The notes under the pieces were generated by a model. That model saw nothing but the letters and a program-made list of their open reading frames with translations, had not been told where the DNA came from and made no database searches. Below, in pieces: positions 15,829-24,719 of a stretch of 64,000 nt of DNA. How positions within the stretch are numbered: the stretch's first letter is position 1; every line of letters begins with the position of its first letter. Source of the stretch: Chitinophagaceae bacterium. Lineage in GTDB: Bacteria > Bacteroidota > Bacteroidia > Chitinophagales > Chitinophagaceae. Where the stretch lies: positions 372,001-436,000 of the forward strand of contig JADKKA010000001.1 in NCBI GenBank assembly GCA_016720745.1. The letters are read 5' to 3'. A program made the translations under genes and the position numbers.

Positions 15829-18435
15829 TTATCCCAGTAATTGTTTTACCGCACTGATCACTTCCTGAAGTTTTCCGGGTTCCTGTCCGCCTGCTGTTGC
15901 CAGTGTTTTTTGTCCGCCCCCACCACCTTTGATCAGCGGTGCTACCTGTTCCTTGATAATTTTACCGGCATCCAATCCCCTGGCTGCTACAACGGTTTCA
16001 GATATACCAATGGCCACATAGGGTTTACCTCCCAGGTTCACTGCCAGCACAGCTACATGATCCCGCAGATGGTTCTTCAGATCAAAGCAGAGTTTCTTGA
16101 GTGCATCTGCATTACTGACTTCAACTATATCACCGATAAAATTGATGCCATTAATGATTTCATCTTTTTCCAGTAATTCATTCCGGATCCCCACCAGCTG
16201 ACGGGCTTCCATTGCATCGAGGTGCTTTTTCAGGGTCGCATTTTCTTCCTGCAGACTTTCAACTGCTTTCTGCAGGTCTTTTGGATTCTTCAATGTCTCT
16301 TTGAGCAAACTGATCTGCCCCAACTGCTGATTAACATAGGCTTCTGCCTGACTACCACAAACCGCTTCTACCCGGCGAACCCCGGCAGCTACAGCGGCTT
16401 CACTGGTTAATTTGAATAAACCCAGTTCCCCGGTGGCACCCACATGGGTTCCTCCGCAAAGTTCTACTGAATAAGCCGGGTCCATGATCACTACCCTGAC
16501 CACATCCCCGTATTTTTCTCCGAAAAGGGCCATGGCCCCCAGTTTCATCGCCTCTTCTTTGGGCATTGATTTAATCACAACCGGAATATTCTCCCTGATT
16601 TTTTCATTCACCAGGGTTTCAATTTGTGCAATTTCTACTTCAGTTACTTTGGCAAAATGAGAGAAGTCAAAACGCAGATGTGCTTCATTCACCAAGGATC
16701 CTTTTTGCGCCACATGGTTCCCCAGCACTTTTCGCAGGGCAGCATGGAGCAAATGGGTAGCTGAATGATGGAGTTCTGTTTTTTTCCTGGTGCCGGCATC
16801 TACCCTGGCATTCACCTCACCACTCAGATCAGCAGGAATTGTTTCTGTGAAATGAATAATCAGGTCATTGTCCTTCTTGGTGTCAACAACAGCAATGGAA
16901 CTTTGATGAAAGGTCAGAATACCCCTGTCTCCCACCTGTCCGCCGCTTTCGGCATAAAACGGAGTCTGATCCAGGACCAGTTGATAGAGCTCTTTCCCTT
17001 TTGCTTTTACTTTTCTGTATTTGATGATGGACGCTTTGGCCTCCAGTGAATCATACCCCACAAACCGATTGGATCCTTCTTTTAATATCACCCAGTCCTC
17101 CGCATCCACGGCGGTTGCGGCCCGGCTGCGGTCCTTTTGCTTTTTCATTTCCTCATGAAACCCGGCCTCATCCACTTTCAGTTTATTTTCTGCAGCAATC
17201 AACTGGGTAAGGTCAAAAGGAAAACCATAGGTATCATATAATTCAAATGAATCCTTCCCCGAAATCTCACCCTTACCCACCAGGTCATCCACTCTTTTAA
17301 GCCCTTTATCCAGGGTGCGCAAAAAAGCTTCCTCTTCTTCTTTCACCACTTTGGCAACAAAGTCTGACTGTTGCAGCAATTCCGGAAATACCCCTTCAAA
17401 TTGTTTGGCCAGTACCGGTACCAATTGAGTGAGCAGGGGTTGCTTATAATCCAGGTATGAAAAATAATACCGTACGGCCCTTCTCAAAATTCTCCTGATC
17501 ACATAGCCGGCACCGGTATTGGATGGAAGTTGTCCGTCAGCAATGGTGAATGAAATCGCCCGGATATGATCGGCAATCACGCGAAAAGCGATGGCTTCTT
17601 TTGTATCTGAACCATCATATTTTTTTCCGCTGATCTTTTCAGTTACCGCTATGGTACCAGTGAATATATCGGTATCGTAATTTGAGGCTTTCCCCTGTAA
17701 GACCCTGACCAGTCTTTCCAGTCCCATTCCCGTATCCACATGAGTAGCAGGAAGTGGTTCCAGGGATCCGTCTTTTTTCCGGTTGAACTGAATGAATACA
17801 TTATTCCAGATTTCGATTACCTGTGGGTGATCTTTGTTCACGAGAAGGTGCCCTGGTGTTTTACTTCTTTCTTCATCCGGACGGCAGTCTACATGTATTT
17901 CACTGCAGGGGCCGCATGGACCCGTATCTCCCATCTCCCAGAAATTGTCTTTCTTATTGCCATAAACGATATGATCTTCCGGCAATAATTCCTGCCACTT
18001 CGCAAGAGCAATGGCGGAAGCAGGTAATCCTTCTTTGGCATCTCCTTCAAAAACGGTGGCATAGAGCCGGTCCTTCGGAATTTTATAAATTTCCGTCAGC
18101 AGTTCCCAACTCCAGGTAATGGCTTCTCTTTTGAAATAATCCCCGAAACTCCAGTTACCCAGCATTTCGAACATGGTATGATGATAGGTATCCACGCCTA
18201 CTTCTTCCAGGTCGTTGTGTTTGCCACTAACCCGAAGACATTTCTGGGTATCGGCCACCCGTCCATACGGAGGGAATTTATTCCCGAGGAAATAATCCTT
18301 AAACTGGTTCATCCCGGCATTGGTGAACATCAGGGTAGGGTCATCTTTGACCACAATGGGGGCCGAAGGCACGATCGTATGACCTTTTTCTTTAAAAAAG
18401 TCCAGAAAAGCCTGTCTTATTTCGTTCGCTGTCAT
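15829..18435 (-). CDS. alaS: Alanyl-tRNA synthetase
   Basis: 868 residues from the ATG at 18435, giving the canonical start MTANEIRQAFLDFFKEKGH; the frame is open 11 codons further but that stretch is unlike the family. The class II catalytic core (TNAGMNQFKDYFLG, then ETWGDTGPCGPCSE-like EMGDTGPCGPCSEIH) is followed by the tRNA-recognition region, the editing domain with the zinc ligands HHSATHLLH and CGGTHVGATGELG, and the C-Ala domain ending GGGGGQKTLATAGG. The enzyme charges tRNA-Ala and clears mischarged Ser and Gly. It stands alone; an upstream TACCTTTG box on the minus strand may drive it. Confidence 0.97.
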   Translation of the reverse strand: MTANEIRQAFLDFFKEKGHTIVPSAPIVVKDDPTLMFTNAGMNQFKDYFLGNKFPPYGRVADTQKCLRVSGKHNDLEEVGVDTYHHTMFEMLGNWSFGDYFKREAITWSWELLTEIYKIPKDRLYATVFEGDAKEGLPASAIALAKWQELLPEDHIVYGNKKDNFWEMGDTGPCGPCSEIHVDCRPDEERSKTPGHLLVNKDHPQVIEIWNNVFIQFNRKKDGSLEPLPATHVDTGMGLERLVRVLQGKASNYDTDIFTGTIAVTEKISGKKYDGSDTKEAIAFRVIADHIRAISFTIADGQLPSNTGAGYVIRRILRRAVRYYFSYLDYKQPLLTQLVPVLAKQFEGVFPELLQQSDFVAKVVKEEEEAFLRTLDKGLKRVDDLVGKGEISGKDSFELYDTYGFPFDLTQLIAAENKLKVDEAGFHEEMKKQKDRSRAATAVDAEDWVILKEGSNRFVGYDSLEAKASIIKYRKVKAKGKELYQLVLDQTPFYAESGGQVGDRGILTFHQSSIAVVDTKKDNDLIIHFTETIPADLSGEVNARVDAGTRKKTELHHSATHLLHAALRKVLGNHVAQKGSLVNEAHLRFDFSHFAKVTEVEIAQIETLVNEKIRENIPVVIKSMPKEEAMKLGAMALFGEKYGDVVRVVIMDPAYSVELCGGTHVGATGELGLFKLTSEAAVAAGVRRVEAVCGSQAEAYVNQQLGQISLLKETLKNPKDLQKAVESLQEENATLKKHLDAMEARQLVGIRNELLEKDEIINGINFIGDIVEVSNADALKKLCFDLKNHLRDHVAVLAVNLGGKPYVAIGISETVVAARGLDAGKIIKEQVAPLIKGGGGGQKTLATAGGQEPGKLQEVISAVKQLLG

Positions 18436-18546
18436 CTTATTCGGTTTTATTCCTGCGAAAGCTAACAATCGGGTATCGTGGATATTTACCGCATTTTTAC
18501 CTTAGCCCTCAGCAGAAACCGGGTTGATTTTTGCTATTTATGAGTC

Positions 18547-18554
18547 TATATTTG
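18547..18554 (+). promoter_or_regulatory. Candidate -7 box upstream of the M23 peptidase gene
   Basis: TATATTTG is an exact TAnnTTTG match, and GTTG at 18523-18526 is a partial -33 match with a 20-base spacer. The box is directly followed by a small palindromic repeat (TGCCTGCCTGCCTAAAGGCA), so the leader of about 125 bases would begin with it. Confidence 0.35.
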
Positions 18555-18624
18555 CCTGCCTGCCTAAAGGCAGCACAGACCCGGTTCAAAAAAACAACCC
18601 TTTCAGGGACTTTGGCCGGGGTCG

Positions 18625-18632
18625 CAAAGGTA
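18625..18632 (-). promoter_or_regulatory. Candidate -7 box for alaS
   Basis: Minus-strand TACCTTTG, followed by CGAC, matches TAnnTTTG. The implied alaS leader of about 185 bases would include the GCAGGC palindrome at 18.55 kb. No clear -33 element. Confidence 0.3.
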
Positions 18633-18680
18633 AATTATTCAGGCCGCATTTAAGCCGCCTGTAACCGGGTTAAGGCATCC

Positions 18681-19652
18681 ATGAAGAAGATCAAGTATTA
18701 CTATAATACCAATACGCTCCGTTACGAGAAGCTGGAAACGCCATTGCGGGTAAAGCTGCTGCGCGTGTTTGGTTTTGTTGCCGCTGCCCTTGTTACGGCT
18801 GCCCTGATCTCCTATCTGGCCTTCCGCTTTGTGGGGTCACCGCAGGAAAGAATTCTGCATCAGCAGAACCGGGCCTTACGTGATAATTACAAAGAACTGG
18901 AAGATACCCTGGAATCCATCCAGCGGCAGATGCGGGAATTGGAAAAGCGGGACAATGACGTGTACCGGGCCATTTTTGAAGCCAATCCCATTCCTGATAG
19001 TGCCAGGGCCAAGGAACTGGAAGTGAAACAGGAAATCGCCAAAGTGGAAAAAATCAAAGACCACCAGCTCGTTGGTTCCATTACTGCTACCATTTCCAAT
19101 CTCAATAGCCGGATTGCAGCGCAGCGAAAATCCTATGATGAAGTAGAAGAACTCGTGAAGAATAAAGAAGAATTACTGGCCAGAACACCGGCCATACAGC
19201 CTGTGAGCAATAAAGACCTGAACCGGATCGCATCCGGATTCGGTTACCGGATTGACCCGGTTTATAAAACAACAAAATTCCATGCCGGTCTGGATTTCTC
19301 TGCCCCCCAGGGCACCCCAATCTATGCCACGGCTGACGGAACCGTTTCAACCTCCGGCAACACAGGCAATGGATATGGCAACCATGTGATCATCAACCAT
19401 GGTTATGGATACGAAACTTTGTATGGCCATATGGTGCGGGTGAAATCGAGGGCCGGACAGGCGGTGAAGAGAGGGGAAGTGATCGGATGGGTTGGCAGCA
19501 CCGGTAAATCAACCGGGCCGCACTGCCATTATGAAGTGCATAAAAACGGAGAGAAGATCGACCCGATCTATTATTTCTATAACGATCTCTCGCCAGAACA
19601 ATTTGACCAGATCCTGAAAAAAGCGGCTGCCAGTAACCAAAGCCTGGATTAA
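18681..19652 (+). CDS. M23 (LytM) peptidase with N-terminal membrane anchor and coiled coil
   Basis: 323 residues. A basic N-terminus (MKKIKYYYNTNTLRYEKLE) leads to one membrane helix (about residues 30-50), then a long charged helical region (about 60-165) likely to form a coiled coil. The M23 domain follows: FHAGLDFSAPQGTPIYATAD and GPHCHYEVHKNG hold the zinc ligands H...D and H.H, so the site is intact. It should cleave peptidoglycan cross-links in the periplasm, in cell separation or envelope remodelling. The ATG at 18681 is the first start after the intergenic region. A MerR-like regulator gene follows on the same strand after about 90 bases. Confidence 0.9.
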   Translation: MKKIKYYYNTNTLRYEKLETPLRVKLLRVFGFVAAALVTAALISYLAFRFVGSPQERILHQQNRALRDNYKELEDTLESIQRQMRELEKRDNDVYRAIFEANPIPDSARAKELEVKQEIAKVEKIKDHQLVGSITATISNLNSRIAAQRKSYDEVEELVKNKEELLARTPAIQPVSNKDLNRIASGFGYRIDPVYKTTKFHAGLDFSAPQGTPIYATADGTVSTSGNTGNGYGNHVIINHGYGYETLYGHMVRVKSRAGQAVKRGEVIGWVGSTGKSTGPHCHYEVHKNGEKIDPIYYFYNDLSPEQFDQILKKAAASNQSLD

Positions 19653-19743
19653 AAGGAAACTTCCTTATTTCCTCCACTGTCATTTTTCCACAGCAGCCCT
19701 TTAGCTGGCCGGGTTACCCGCAGGCATGTTACCTTTACTTTTT

Positions 19744-20304
19744 ATGGCCAAATCGCTTACTCAAATCACTTTTGACTTTTCAGCAGGAGAAACACCTGCC
19801 GAAACGGTTCAACCGGCTCCGGTTCCTGTTACCAAAACTGAACCGGTGGTGAGCGAGCCTGTGGCTGTTTTCAGGGTGAAGAAGAAAGAACCTGTACCGC
19901 AAAAAAACAGTACCGGAAAAAGAGGCCGCAAATCGCTGAAAGAAATTGCCCTGAGTGCCGACCTCATCCAGGTTCCCGAAGATGAGATCCTGTTCAAAAA
20001 ACAGTATTATGCCATAGGAGAGGTAGCAGGCATGTTTCGCGAAAACCAATCGCTGATCCGTTACTGGGAATCAGAATTCGATATCCTGGAGCCCCGGAAA
20101 AACCGGAAAGGAGATCGTTTTTTCCGCCCGGTGGATATTAAAAACCTGGTGCTGATTTATGACCTGCTCCGCCGGAGAAAATTCACGATTGAAGGTGCCA
20201 AGGATTACCTGAAGAAAAATAAAAAAGCCGAAGAAAAATTTGCTGCGATCCATTCCTTACAAAAAATCAGGGGTTTCCTGCTGGAATTAAAGGCGAATCT
20301 CTGA
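19744..20304 (+). CDS. MerR family transcriptional regulator
   Basis: 186 residues from the ATG at 19744 (MAKSLTQITFDFSAGE); an ATG six codons upstream is possible. The first half is a low-complexity Pro/Val/Lys stretch ending in GRKSLKEIALSADLIQVPED. The MerR winged helix begins at YAIGEVAGMFRENQSLIRYWESEF, then GDRFFRPVDIKNLVLIYDLLRRRKFTIEGAKDYLKKNKK. There is no long dimerisation helix or cysteine-rich sensor after it, so it resembles the stand-alone MerR-like DNA-binding proteins common in Bacteroidota next to an M23 peptidase. The effector and regulon are unknown. Confidence 0.87.
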   Translation: MAKSLTQITFDFSAGETPAETVQPAPVPVTKTEPVVSEPVAVFRVKKKEPVPQKNSTGKRGRKSLKEIALSADLIQVPEDEILFKKQYYAIGEVAGMFRENQSLIRYWESEFDILEPRKNRKGDRFFRPVDIKNLVLIYDLLRRRKFTIEGAKDYLKKNKKAEEKFAAIHSLQKIRGFLLELKANL

Positions 20305-20355
20305 CCGGATTTGCAACTTTAACTTTATCTGCCTCATCTATTGCCTGCCTGCTTT

Positions 20356-20363
20356 TACATTTG
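20356..20363 (+). promoter_or_regulatory. Candidate -7 box for the CxxS thioredoxin gene
   Basis: TACATTTG matches TAnnTTTG exactly and ends 23 bases before the ATG at 20387. The -33 position is weak. Confidence 0.4.
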
Positions 20364-20386
20364 TTACACCAAGTGAATGTTCAACC

Positions 20387-20923
20387 ATGAGAAAAATGAT
20401 TCAAAAGACTGCGCCCGTTTTTATCCTTACCCTCCTGTGCAGCCAATTGCTGATGGCACAAACTATATCCGATGTGCAGTACAGCACCCTGATTGAAAGG
20501 CCCAATGAAAAAACACTGAAGGGAATTCTTTCCAGACAACTCCTCACCAGTGATACTTCATTCCGGTGGTATGCAGAGGCACAAAAAATTTACACGCCCC
20601 CGGCTGCTGCTGTAGAAGCCTTTCAGCAAAAAAAGGATTCCGTGCAGTTGCTGGTATTCATGGGTACCTGGTGTGAAGACTCTCATTTTATCATTCCCCG
20701 TCTTTTTAAACTTACTGATGCAGCTGGTTTTTCCGATGAACGGATCACCCTGATCGGTGTGGATCGGAATAAAAAAACGATCAGTCATCTTTGTGATGCA
20801 CTGGGCGTTACAAATGTGCCGACGATTATCGTCATGAAAAAGGGAAAAGAAATCGGGAGAGTGGTGGAATACGGCAGTTCCGGATCATTCGACAAGGAAC
20901 TGGGTGAATTATTGCTGAAGTAA
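20387..20923 (+). CDS. Exported thioredoxin-like protein with a CxxS site
   Basis: 178 residues with a signal peptide (MIQKTAPVFILTLLCSQLLMAQ region). The core reads LLVFMGTWCEDSHFIIPRLFKL, so the thioredoxin position holds Cys-Glu-Asp-Ser, with the second cysteine replaced by serine. A cis-Pro segment follows (GVTNVPTIIVMKKGKEIGRV). One other cysteine (SHLCDALG) is far from the motif. Such proteins cannot do ordinary dithiol exchange; monothiol reduction, isomerisation or binding roles are possible. A second protein with the same architecture (CGDS) is encoded at 48.0 kb. The gene appears to stand alone, convergent with mscS. Confidence 0.82.
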   Translation: MRKMIQKTAPVFILTLLCSQLLMAQTISDVQYSTLIERPNEKTLKGILSRQLLTSDTSFRWYAEAQKIYTPPAAAVEAFQQKKDSVQLLVFMGTWCEDSHFIIPRLFKLTDAAGFSDERITLIGVDRNKKTISHLCDALGVTNVPTIIVMKKGKEIGRVVEYGSSGSFDKELGELLLK

Positions 20924-20928
20924 CATAC

Positions 20929-22017
20929 TCAGTCCCCCTTCACTAACCGGATATCTGTACTGGCCCCGGCCAGTTCTACTTTTAAAGTCTCCAACAGCCG
21001 CAGGCTTTGCAAATTGACTTCCTGCTTAATGGTATTGAATTCCTGTATGGTAAGCGGAGCCGTGTAATAATCGGACAGAATAATGATGGCCTGACCGGTG
21101 ATATCCGCCACATGTACATGAAATGATTCAATCTCTTTCCGGCCAAGAATACGGTTAATACCAGTTACTGTTTCTTCCAGCAGGGCCGCCGGTGTTTGTA
21201 AACCCAGTTCCAGTTTCAGGTCCCCCCTGCGCTGGCTGCGAAGGGAGAGATTATCCAGCACGCTGTCCACCATTTGTTTATTCGGTACGGTTACCAGTGT
21301 TTTCTGATCCGTTCGGATCCGGGTACTTCTCAGTCCGATCTTTTCCACGGTACCGGTAATGTTCAGCACTTTCACCAGATCACCGGTAATAAAGGGCTTG
21401 TCGAAAAAAATGATAAAGGACGCAATCAGGTTTTCCAGGCTTTCCCGCAGGGCCAGGGCGATGGCAGCACCCACGATACTCAGCCCGGTTAATAATCCAC
21501 CCACATTTAATCCGAAAGCATATCGAAGCACCATCATCACACCGATGATCACCAGGATCACTTTAAAAAAATCCCGGAAGAAGACGATCAGCTGGTTATC
21601 ACTCTGGTCAGGAGTCAGGTTGGCCCTTTTTTCGAGGATAAGGGCGATGAAATCAATAATACGGATCAGCAGACTGGTAAATGAAACTATAAGGATGATA
21701 TTACCGGCACAATGAATGACTTCCTTTACGGTGTATTTGTAAATATCAGCATTGAATTCCTGCGGGAATTTCAATTTAAAAAGCGCCACAATAGTAACCA
21801 GAATGGCCAGGAAACGACCCAGCGGCTTCACTACGAGCTGAATAAAGGACTGCTTATCTACATCCTTCCATACCTGGTGCACGAGACGGTAGAGTAGTCC
21901 GGCCAAATACCGGGAGATGAATTTTTTCAGGAACCAGACAAAGAGAATGATCCCTCCGATGATCAGGTAATCCCTCACCATATTTTCATACCATATCCTG
22001 TTCATGAATTCATTCAT
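20929..22017 (-). CDS. MscS-family mechanosensitive channel
   Basis: 362 residues from the ATG at 22017 (MNEFMNRIWYENMV), chosen because earlier in-frame starts overlap the preceding gene. Several hydrophobic helices precede the pore-lining helix, NVGGLLTGLSIVGAAIALALRESLENLIASF, with the small-residue pattern of TM3. The beta domain follows (PFITGDLVKVLNITGTVEKIGLRSTRIRT) with conserved phrasing TLVTVPNKQMVDSVLDN. MscS channels release solutes on hypo-osmotic shock. It is the last gene of the rsfS-to-mscS run, 47 bases after the previous stop. Confidence 0.93.
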   Translation of the reverse strand: MNEFMNRIWYENMVRDYLIIGGIILFVWFLKKFISRYLAGLLYRLVHQVWKDVDKQSFIQLVVKPLGRFLAILVTIVALFKLKFPQEFNADIYKYTVKEVIHCAGNIILIVSFTSLLIRIIDFIALILEKRANLTPDQSDNQLIVFFRDFFKVILVIIGVMMVLRYAFGLNVGGLLTGLSIVGAAIALALRESLENLIASFIIFFDKPFITGDLVKVLNITGTVEKIGLRSTRIRTDQKTLVTVPNKQMVDSVLDNLSLRSQRRGDLKLELGLQTPAALLEETVTGINRILGRKEIESFHVHVADITGQAIIILSDYYTAPLTIQEFNTIKQEVNLQSLRLLETLKVELAGASTDIRLVKGD

Positions 22018-22064
22018 GTGCTTCCATTTGAAACGTAAAAATATTGAATTGGAAGGAGCCTTCC

Positions 22065-22892
22065 TCAGCGGATGGTATAAATGTAGAGGCAACTGTTTTG
22101 TCCTTCACAGTTTCTTTTCAGCGCATATACCCGGGTAGAACTGAAATTGAAAGACTGGCTTTCTTTTACAGCATCCGGCAGGGGCCATTCATCATAGAGG
22201 GCTGATTTAATCTCATAGCGGTAGAGTTTACCGGCCAAAGTGCCGTAAATATATTTGCCGCTGACTTTAAAATTCTGCCATTGCTGGATCAGGATGGCGT
22301 TTTTGAGCGCTCCGAAATAATCGAATACATATACTCCCCTGGCAGGATCATAGAGGTAAACATATTTATTTTCATCTACGATTTTCACCGGACTCACCGA
22401 TTCAATGAGCAGGAGCCTGAAATCAGGAGTCTCCTGCAGGAGCTTTCCATCCTCATCCACTTTTTTCAGTTTGGCTTCCAGTTCATCATAGACCCAAATC
22501 TTATTATCATAAGATTGCCCGATGGCCCTGGCCTGTAAAATTCCCTGTTTACGCAGATCAGTTGTGTTCACCACATTCAGGAAACGATCCAGCATGACGA
22601 CGGTGGCAAAATCTCGGTAATACAATAATACTTTCAGCGGGTTGGACACATCGATCAGTGTAGCCTGCCCGAATTTGCGCACGTCATTGTAAATACCTAC
22701 CGAATCGCCATTGCTGTTGAATTTCTTCACCTGGTTCCGGCTGGTCAGCACATACATATTATCCAGGTTGTCCACTGAAAAATCTATAAAATCACCCTGC
22801 ACCATTTTTAACAAACGGAAACTGGTATCCGACTGCGCAGACAGCAATAGTGGCAGAAATAATATAAAGAGTATGGCTAATTTTTTCTTCAT
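22065..22892 (-). CDS. Exported protein of unknown function, probable beta-propeller
   Basis: 275 residues from the ATG at 22892, which is one base after the lpxH stop (TGACATG) and begins a signal peptide (MKKKLAILFILFLPLLLSAQ). The mature part has repeated short strands with Asp/Asn turns: VDNLDNMYVLTSRNQVKKFN, YDNKIWVYDELEAKLKKVDE, DENKYVYLYDPARGVYVFD, GKYIYGTLAGKLYRYE. The spacing suggests a five- or six-bladed propeller of NHL or YVTN type. Tight linkage to lpxH points to an envelope role, but no family name can be given. Confidence 0.75.
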   Translation of the reverse strand: MKKKLAILFILFLPLLLSAQSDTSFRLLKMVQGDFIDFSVDNLDNMYVLTSRNQVKKFNSNGDSVGIYNDVRKFGQATLIDVSNPLKVLLYYRDFATVVMLDRFLNVVNTTDLRKQGILQARAIGQSYDNKIWVYDELEAKLKKVDEDGKLLQETPDFRLLLIESVSPVKIVDENKYVYLYDPARGVYVFDYFGALKNAILIQQWQNFKVSGKYIYGTLAGKLYRYEIKSALYDEWPLPDAVKESQSFNFSSTRVYALKRNCEGQNSCLYIYTIR

Positions 22893-22893
22893 G

Positions 22894-23682
22894 TCAGCGA
22901 CGAATAATTTTTTCATCCTGGCCGGTATAAGACCTCAGTGTGATCTGATCTCCTTCCATTACCGCATAAGTATAATACCGGATCCAGTCGCCCAGGTTGA
23001 TATACCTGGAACCGGTTTTCTCTTCAGTAGTGGAAGAAAGACGAAAATCAATCGCCAGGTGTCTATGCCCGAAGATGAAAAAATCAACATTTTTTTCTTT
23101 TAGCTTTTCCCGGCAATAAATGATCAGCCATTCTTTGTCTTCTCCAAGGAAAATCTCTTCCTTACCGCCCGTCTGGGCCCGGCTTCGCCGGCTCATATAA
23201 TGTGCAATGCCCATGCCAACAACCGGTGGCAGGATACCAAATAGCCATTTACTCACCGGATTGCGGAATACTTTTTTCAGTCTTTTATACCCATGATCGC
23301 CCGGGCCCAGTCCATCACCATGACCCACCAGGATCAGTTTACCATTCCTTTCAAATTCTTTTGGCTCAAAATATACCGGCATGTTCAGCTCCTGCTGAAA
23401 ATAATCCCGCATCCACATATCATGGTTGCCGACAAAAAAATGTATCGGAATCCCGGCGTCTGACAATTCAGCCAGCTTGCCTAATAGTCTTACAGATCCT
23501 TTGGGTACTACTTTTTTGTATTCGTACCAGAAATCAAACATATCACCCACAATGAAAATCTCGGCAGCTTCATTTTTGATTTCATCCAAAAAACGCACAA
23601 TAATTTTTTCCCGTTCAATGCTGGCGGCATGATCCGGAGCTCCCAGGTGAAAATCAGAAAGGAAGTAGATTTTTTTTGACAC
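22894..23682 (-). CDS. lpxH: UDP-2,3-diacylglucosamine diphosphatase-type phosphoesterase
   Basis: 262 residues of the calcineurin-like metallophosphoesterase fold. Metal-binding motifs are in order: SDFHLGAP (residues 8-15), GDMFDFWYE (about 46), GNHDMWM (about 93), GHGDGLGPGD (about 120) and FGHRHLA (about 207). The FDFWYE segment and overall layout fit the LpxH/YbbF group, which hydrolyses UDP-diacylglucosamine to lipid X in lipid A synthesis at the inner membrane face. Canonical LpxH has GNRD where this has GNHD, so a related phosphoesterase role cannot be excluded. It begins two bases after the upstream lipoprotein stop and sits in an operon with ftsH. Confidence 0.78.
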   Translation of the reverse strand: MSKKIYFLSDFHLGAPDHAASIEREKIIVRFLDEIKNEAAEIFIVGDMFDFWYEYKKVVPKGSVRLLGKLAELSDAGIPIHFFVGNHDMWMRDYFQQELNMPVYFEPKEFERNGKLILVGHGDGLGPGDHGYKRLKKVFRNPVSKWLFGILPPVVGMGIAHYMSRRSRAQTGGKEEIFLGEDKEWLIIYCREKLKEKNVDFFIFGHRHLAIDFRLSSTTEEKTGSRYINLGDWIRYYTYAVMEGDQITLRSYTGQDEKIIRR

Positions 23683-23684
23683 GG

Positions 23685-24236
23685 TTAGCGGGTATATAAC
23701 TTATAGGAACCTTCCAGAGATGCATCTCCCTTTTGATCACTGACTTTGAAACGAACGGTATAAGTATCCGGTTTGGCCGAATCCCATCCTTTGAAATTAA
23801 CAGAGAGGCCAATTGTTTTTGCATCTTCTGCCGAAACCCCTTCCTCCCCGAACTTGGCGAACATATTCTCTTTTTCCAGGACAGTTTCACTACTACTGTT
23901 TGTCACCAGCATACTGGCATCCAGCCAAACCTTACCTTCTATTTCTTTCCATCCCTCTTTAATCAGGAGAATCAGCTTCACCCCTTTTTCAAGATCTACC
24001 ACATTATCATCATCAATCCGATCTCCCTTGTCATCATTGGTAACAAGATAAGCTGTAGATACCTTGATGTTGCGGGCATCCAATTCTATTCCGTTATACA
24101 ACAGCATCTCGTCTTTTACTTTGGGAGTTGTTTTCTCTTCAGCGGTACCATTACCTACCTGACAATGAAAAGAACAGGAAGACAGGGACAGGGTCAGGCA
24201 CAATAATACCAGGGAGGAAGAAACGGGCTTCATCAT
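23685..24236 (-). CDS. Lipoprotein of unknown function
   Basis: 183 residues. MMKPVSSSLVLLCLTLSLSSCSFH has a lipobox ending at Cys21 and a second nearby Cys (FHCQ). The start has two adjacent ATGs. The mature part is beta-rich and acidic (DARNIKVSTAYLVTNDDKGDRIDDDN, GWKEIEGKVWLDASMLVTN, DTYTVRFKVSDQKGDASLEG), perhaps an Ig-like sandwich. It lies between the gamma-glutamylcyclotransferase-like gene and lpxH with gaps of 12 and 2 bases, so it belongs to the same operon. No family recognised. Confidence 0.75.
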   Translation of the reverse strand: MMKPVSSSLVLLCLTLSLSSCSFHCQVGNGTAEEKTTPKVKDEMLLYNGIELDARNIKVSTAYLVTNDDKGDRIDDDNVVDLEKGVKLILLIKEGWKEIEGKVWLDASMLVTNSSSETVLEKENMFAKFGEEGVSAEDAKTIGLSVNFKGWDSAKPDTYTVRFKVSDQKGDASLEGSYKLYTR

Positions 24237-24248
24237 AATGATTAATGT

Positions 24249-24674
24249 TTATTTATGCTGTTTGAGATACTCCAGCATATCGCCGGATGCAATGGCAGGC
24301 TTTCCGCTCACATCACCACTGTACCAGTAAATCCAGGCTTCCGTCACTTCCCCATTTAGAAAAACACTGGTGATTTCCCGGCGATACAAAGGAACTTCTC
24401 CTTCTTCAACGGATACTCCTTCGTAATCATCCAGCTGACCGAGGGCCCAGGAGAACTCATTTTCGTTGGTAATCCGGTATAACTCTCCTATAATAAATGC
24501 ATCATCTGTATCCGGAATACCGGCAGGATAGGTGCCCATATCATATAGCCTGCCCCTCACGCGGGCCTCTCCTTCATAACTGAAAAAACGGCTGATATAC
24601 TCGTATACAGGACTCTGAAATCCTTTACGCAGTGAGCCGTACACAAAAATTCTTTTAACAGGATGGTTATTCAT
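24249..24674 (-). CDS. Gamma-glutamylcyclotransferase (AIG2)-like protein
   Basis: 141 residues. The opening KRIFVYGSLRKGFQSPVYEY holds the YGSLR substrate-loop motif of the GGCT/AIG2 fold. RGRLYDMGTYPAGIPD and the acidic block QLDDYEGVSVEEGEVPLYRR follow, the latter containing the E (YEG) used in catalysis in this fold. These enzymes release 5-oxoproline from gamma-glutamyl peptides or act as small-molecule amine cyclotransferases. Operon position between the LUD gene and the lipoprotein gives no substrate hint. Confidence 0.85.
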   Translation of the reverse strand: MNNHPVKRIFVYGSLRKGFQSPVYEYISRFFSYEGEARVRGRLYDMGTYPAGIPDTDDAFIIGELYRITNENEFSWALGQLDDYEGVSVEEGEVPLYRREITSVFLNGEVTEAWIYWYSGDVSGKPAIASGDMLEYLKQHK

Positions 24675-24719
24675 ACCCGTAAAGATACAAGTTGCTCAGA
24701 AATGAAGAGATGACGGAGA

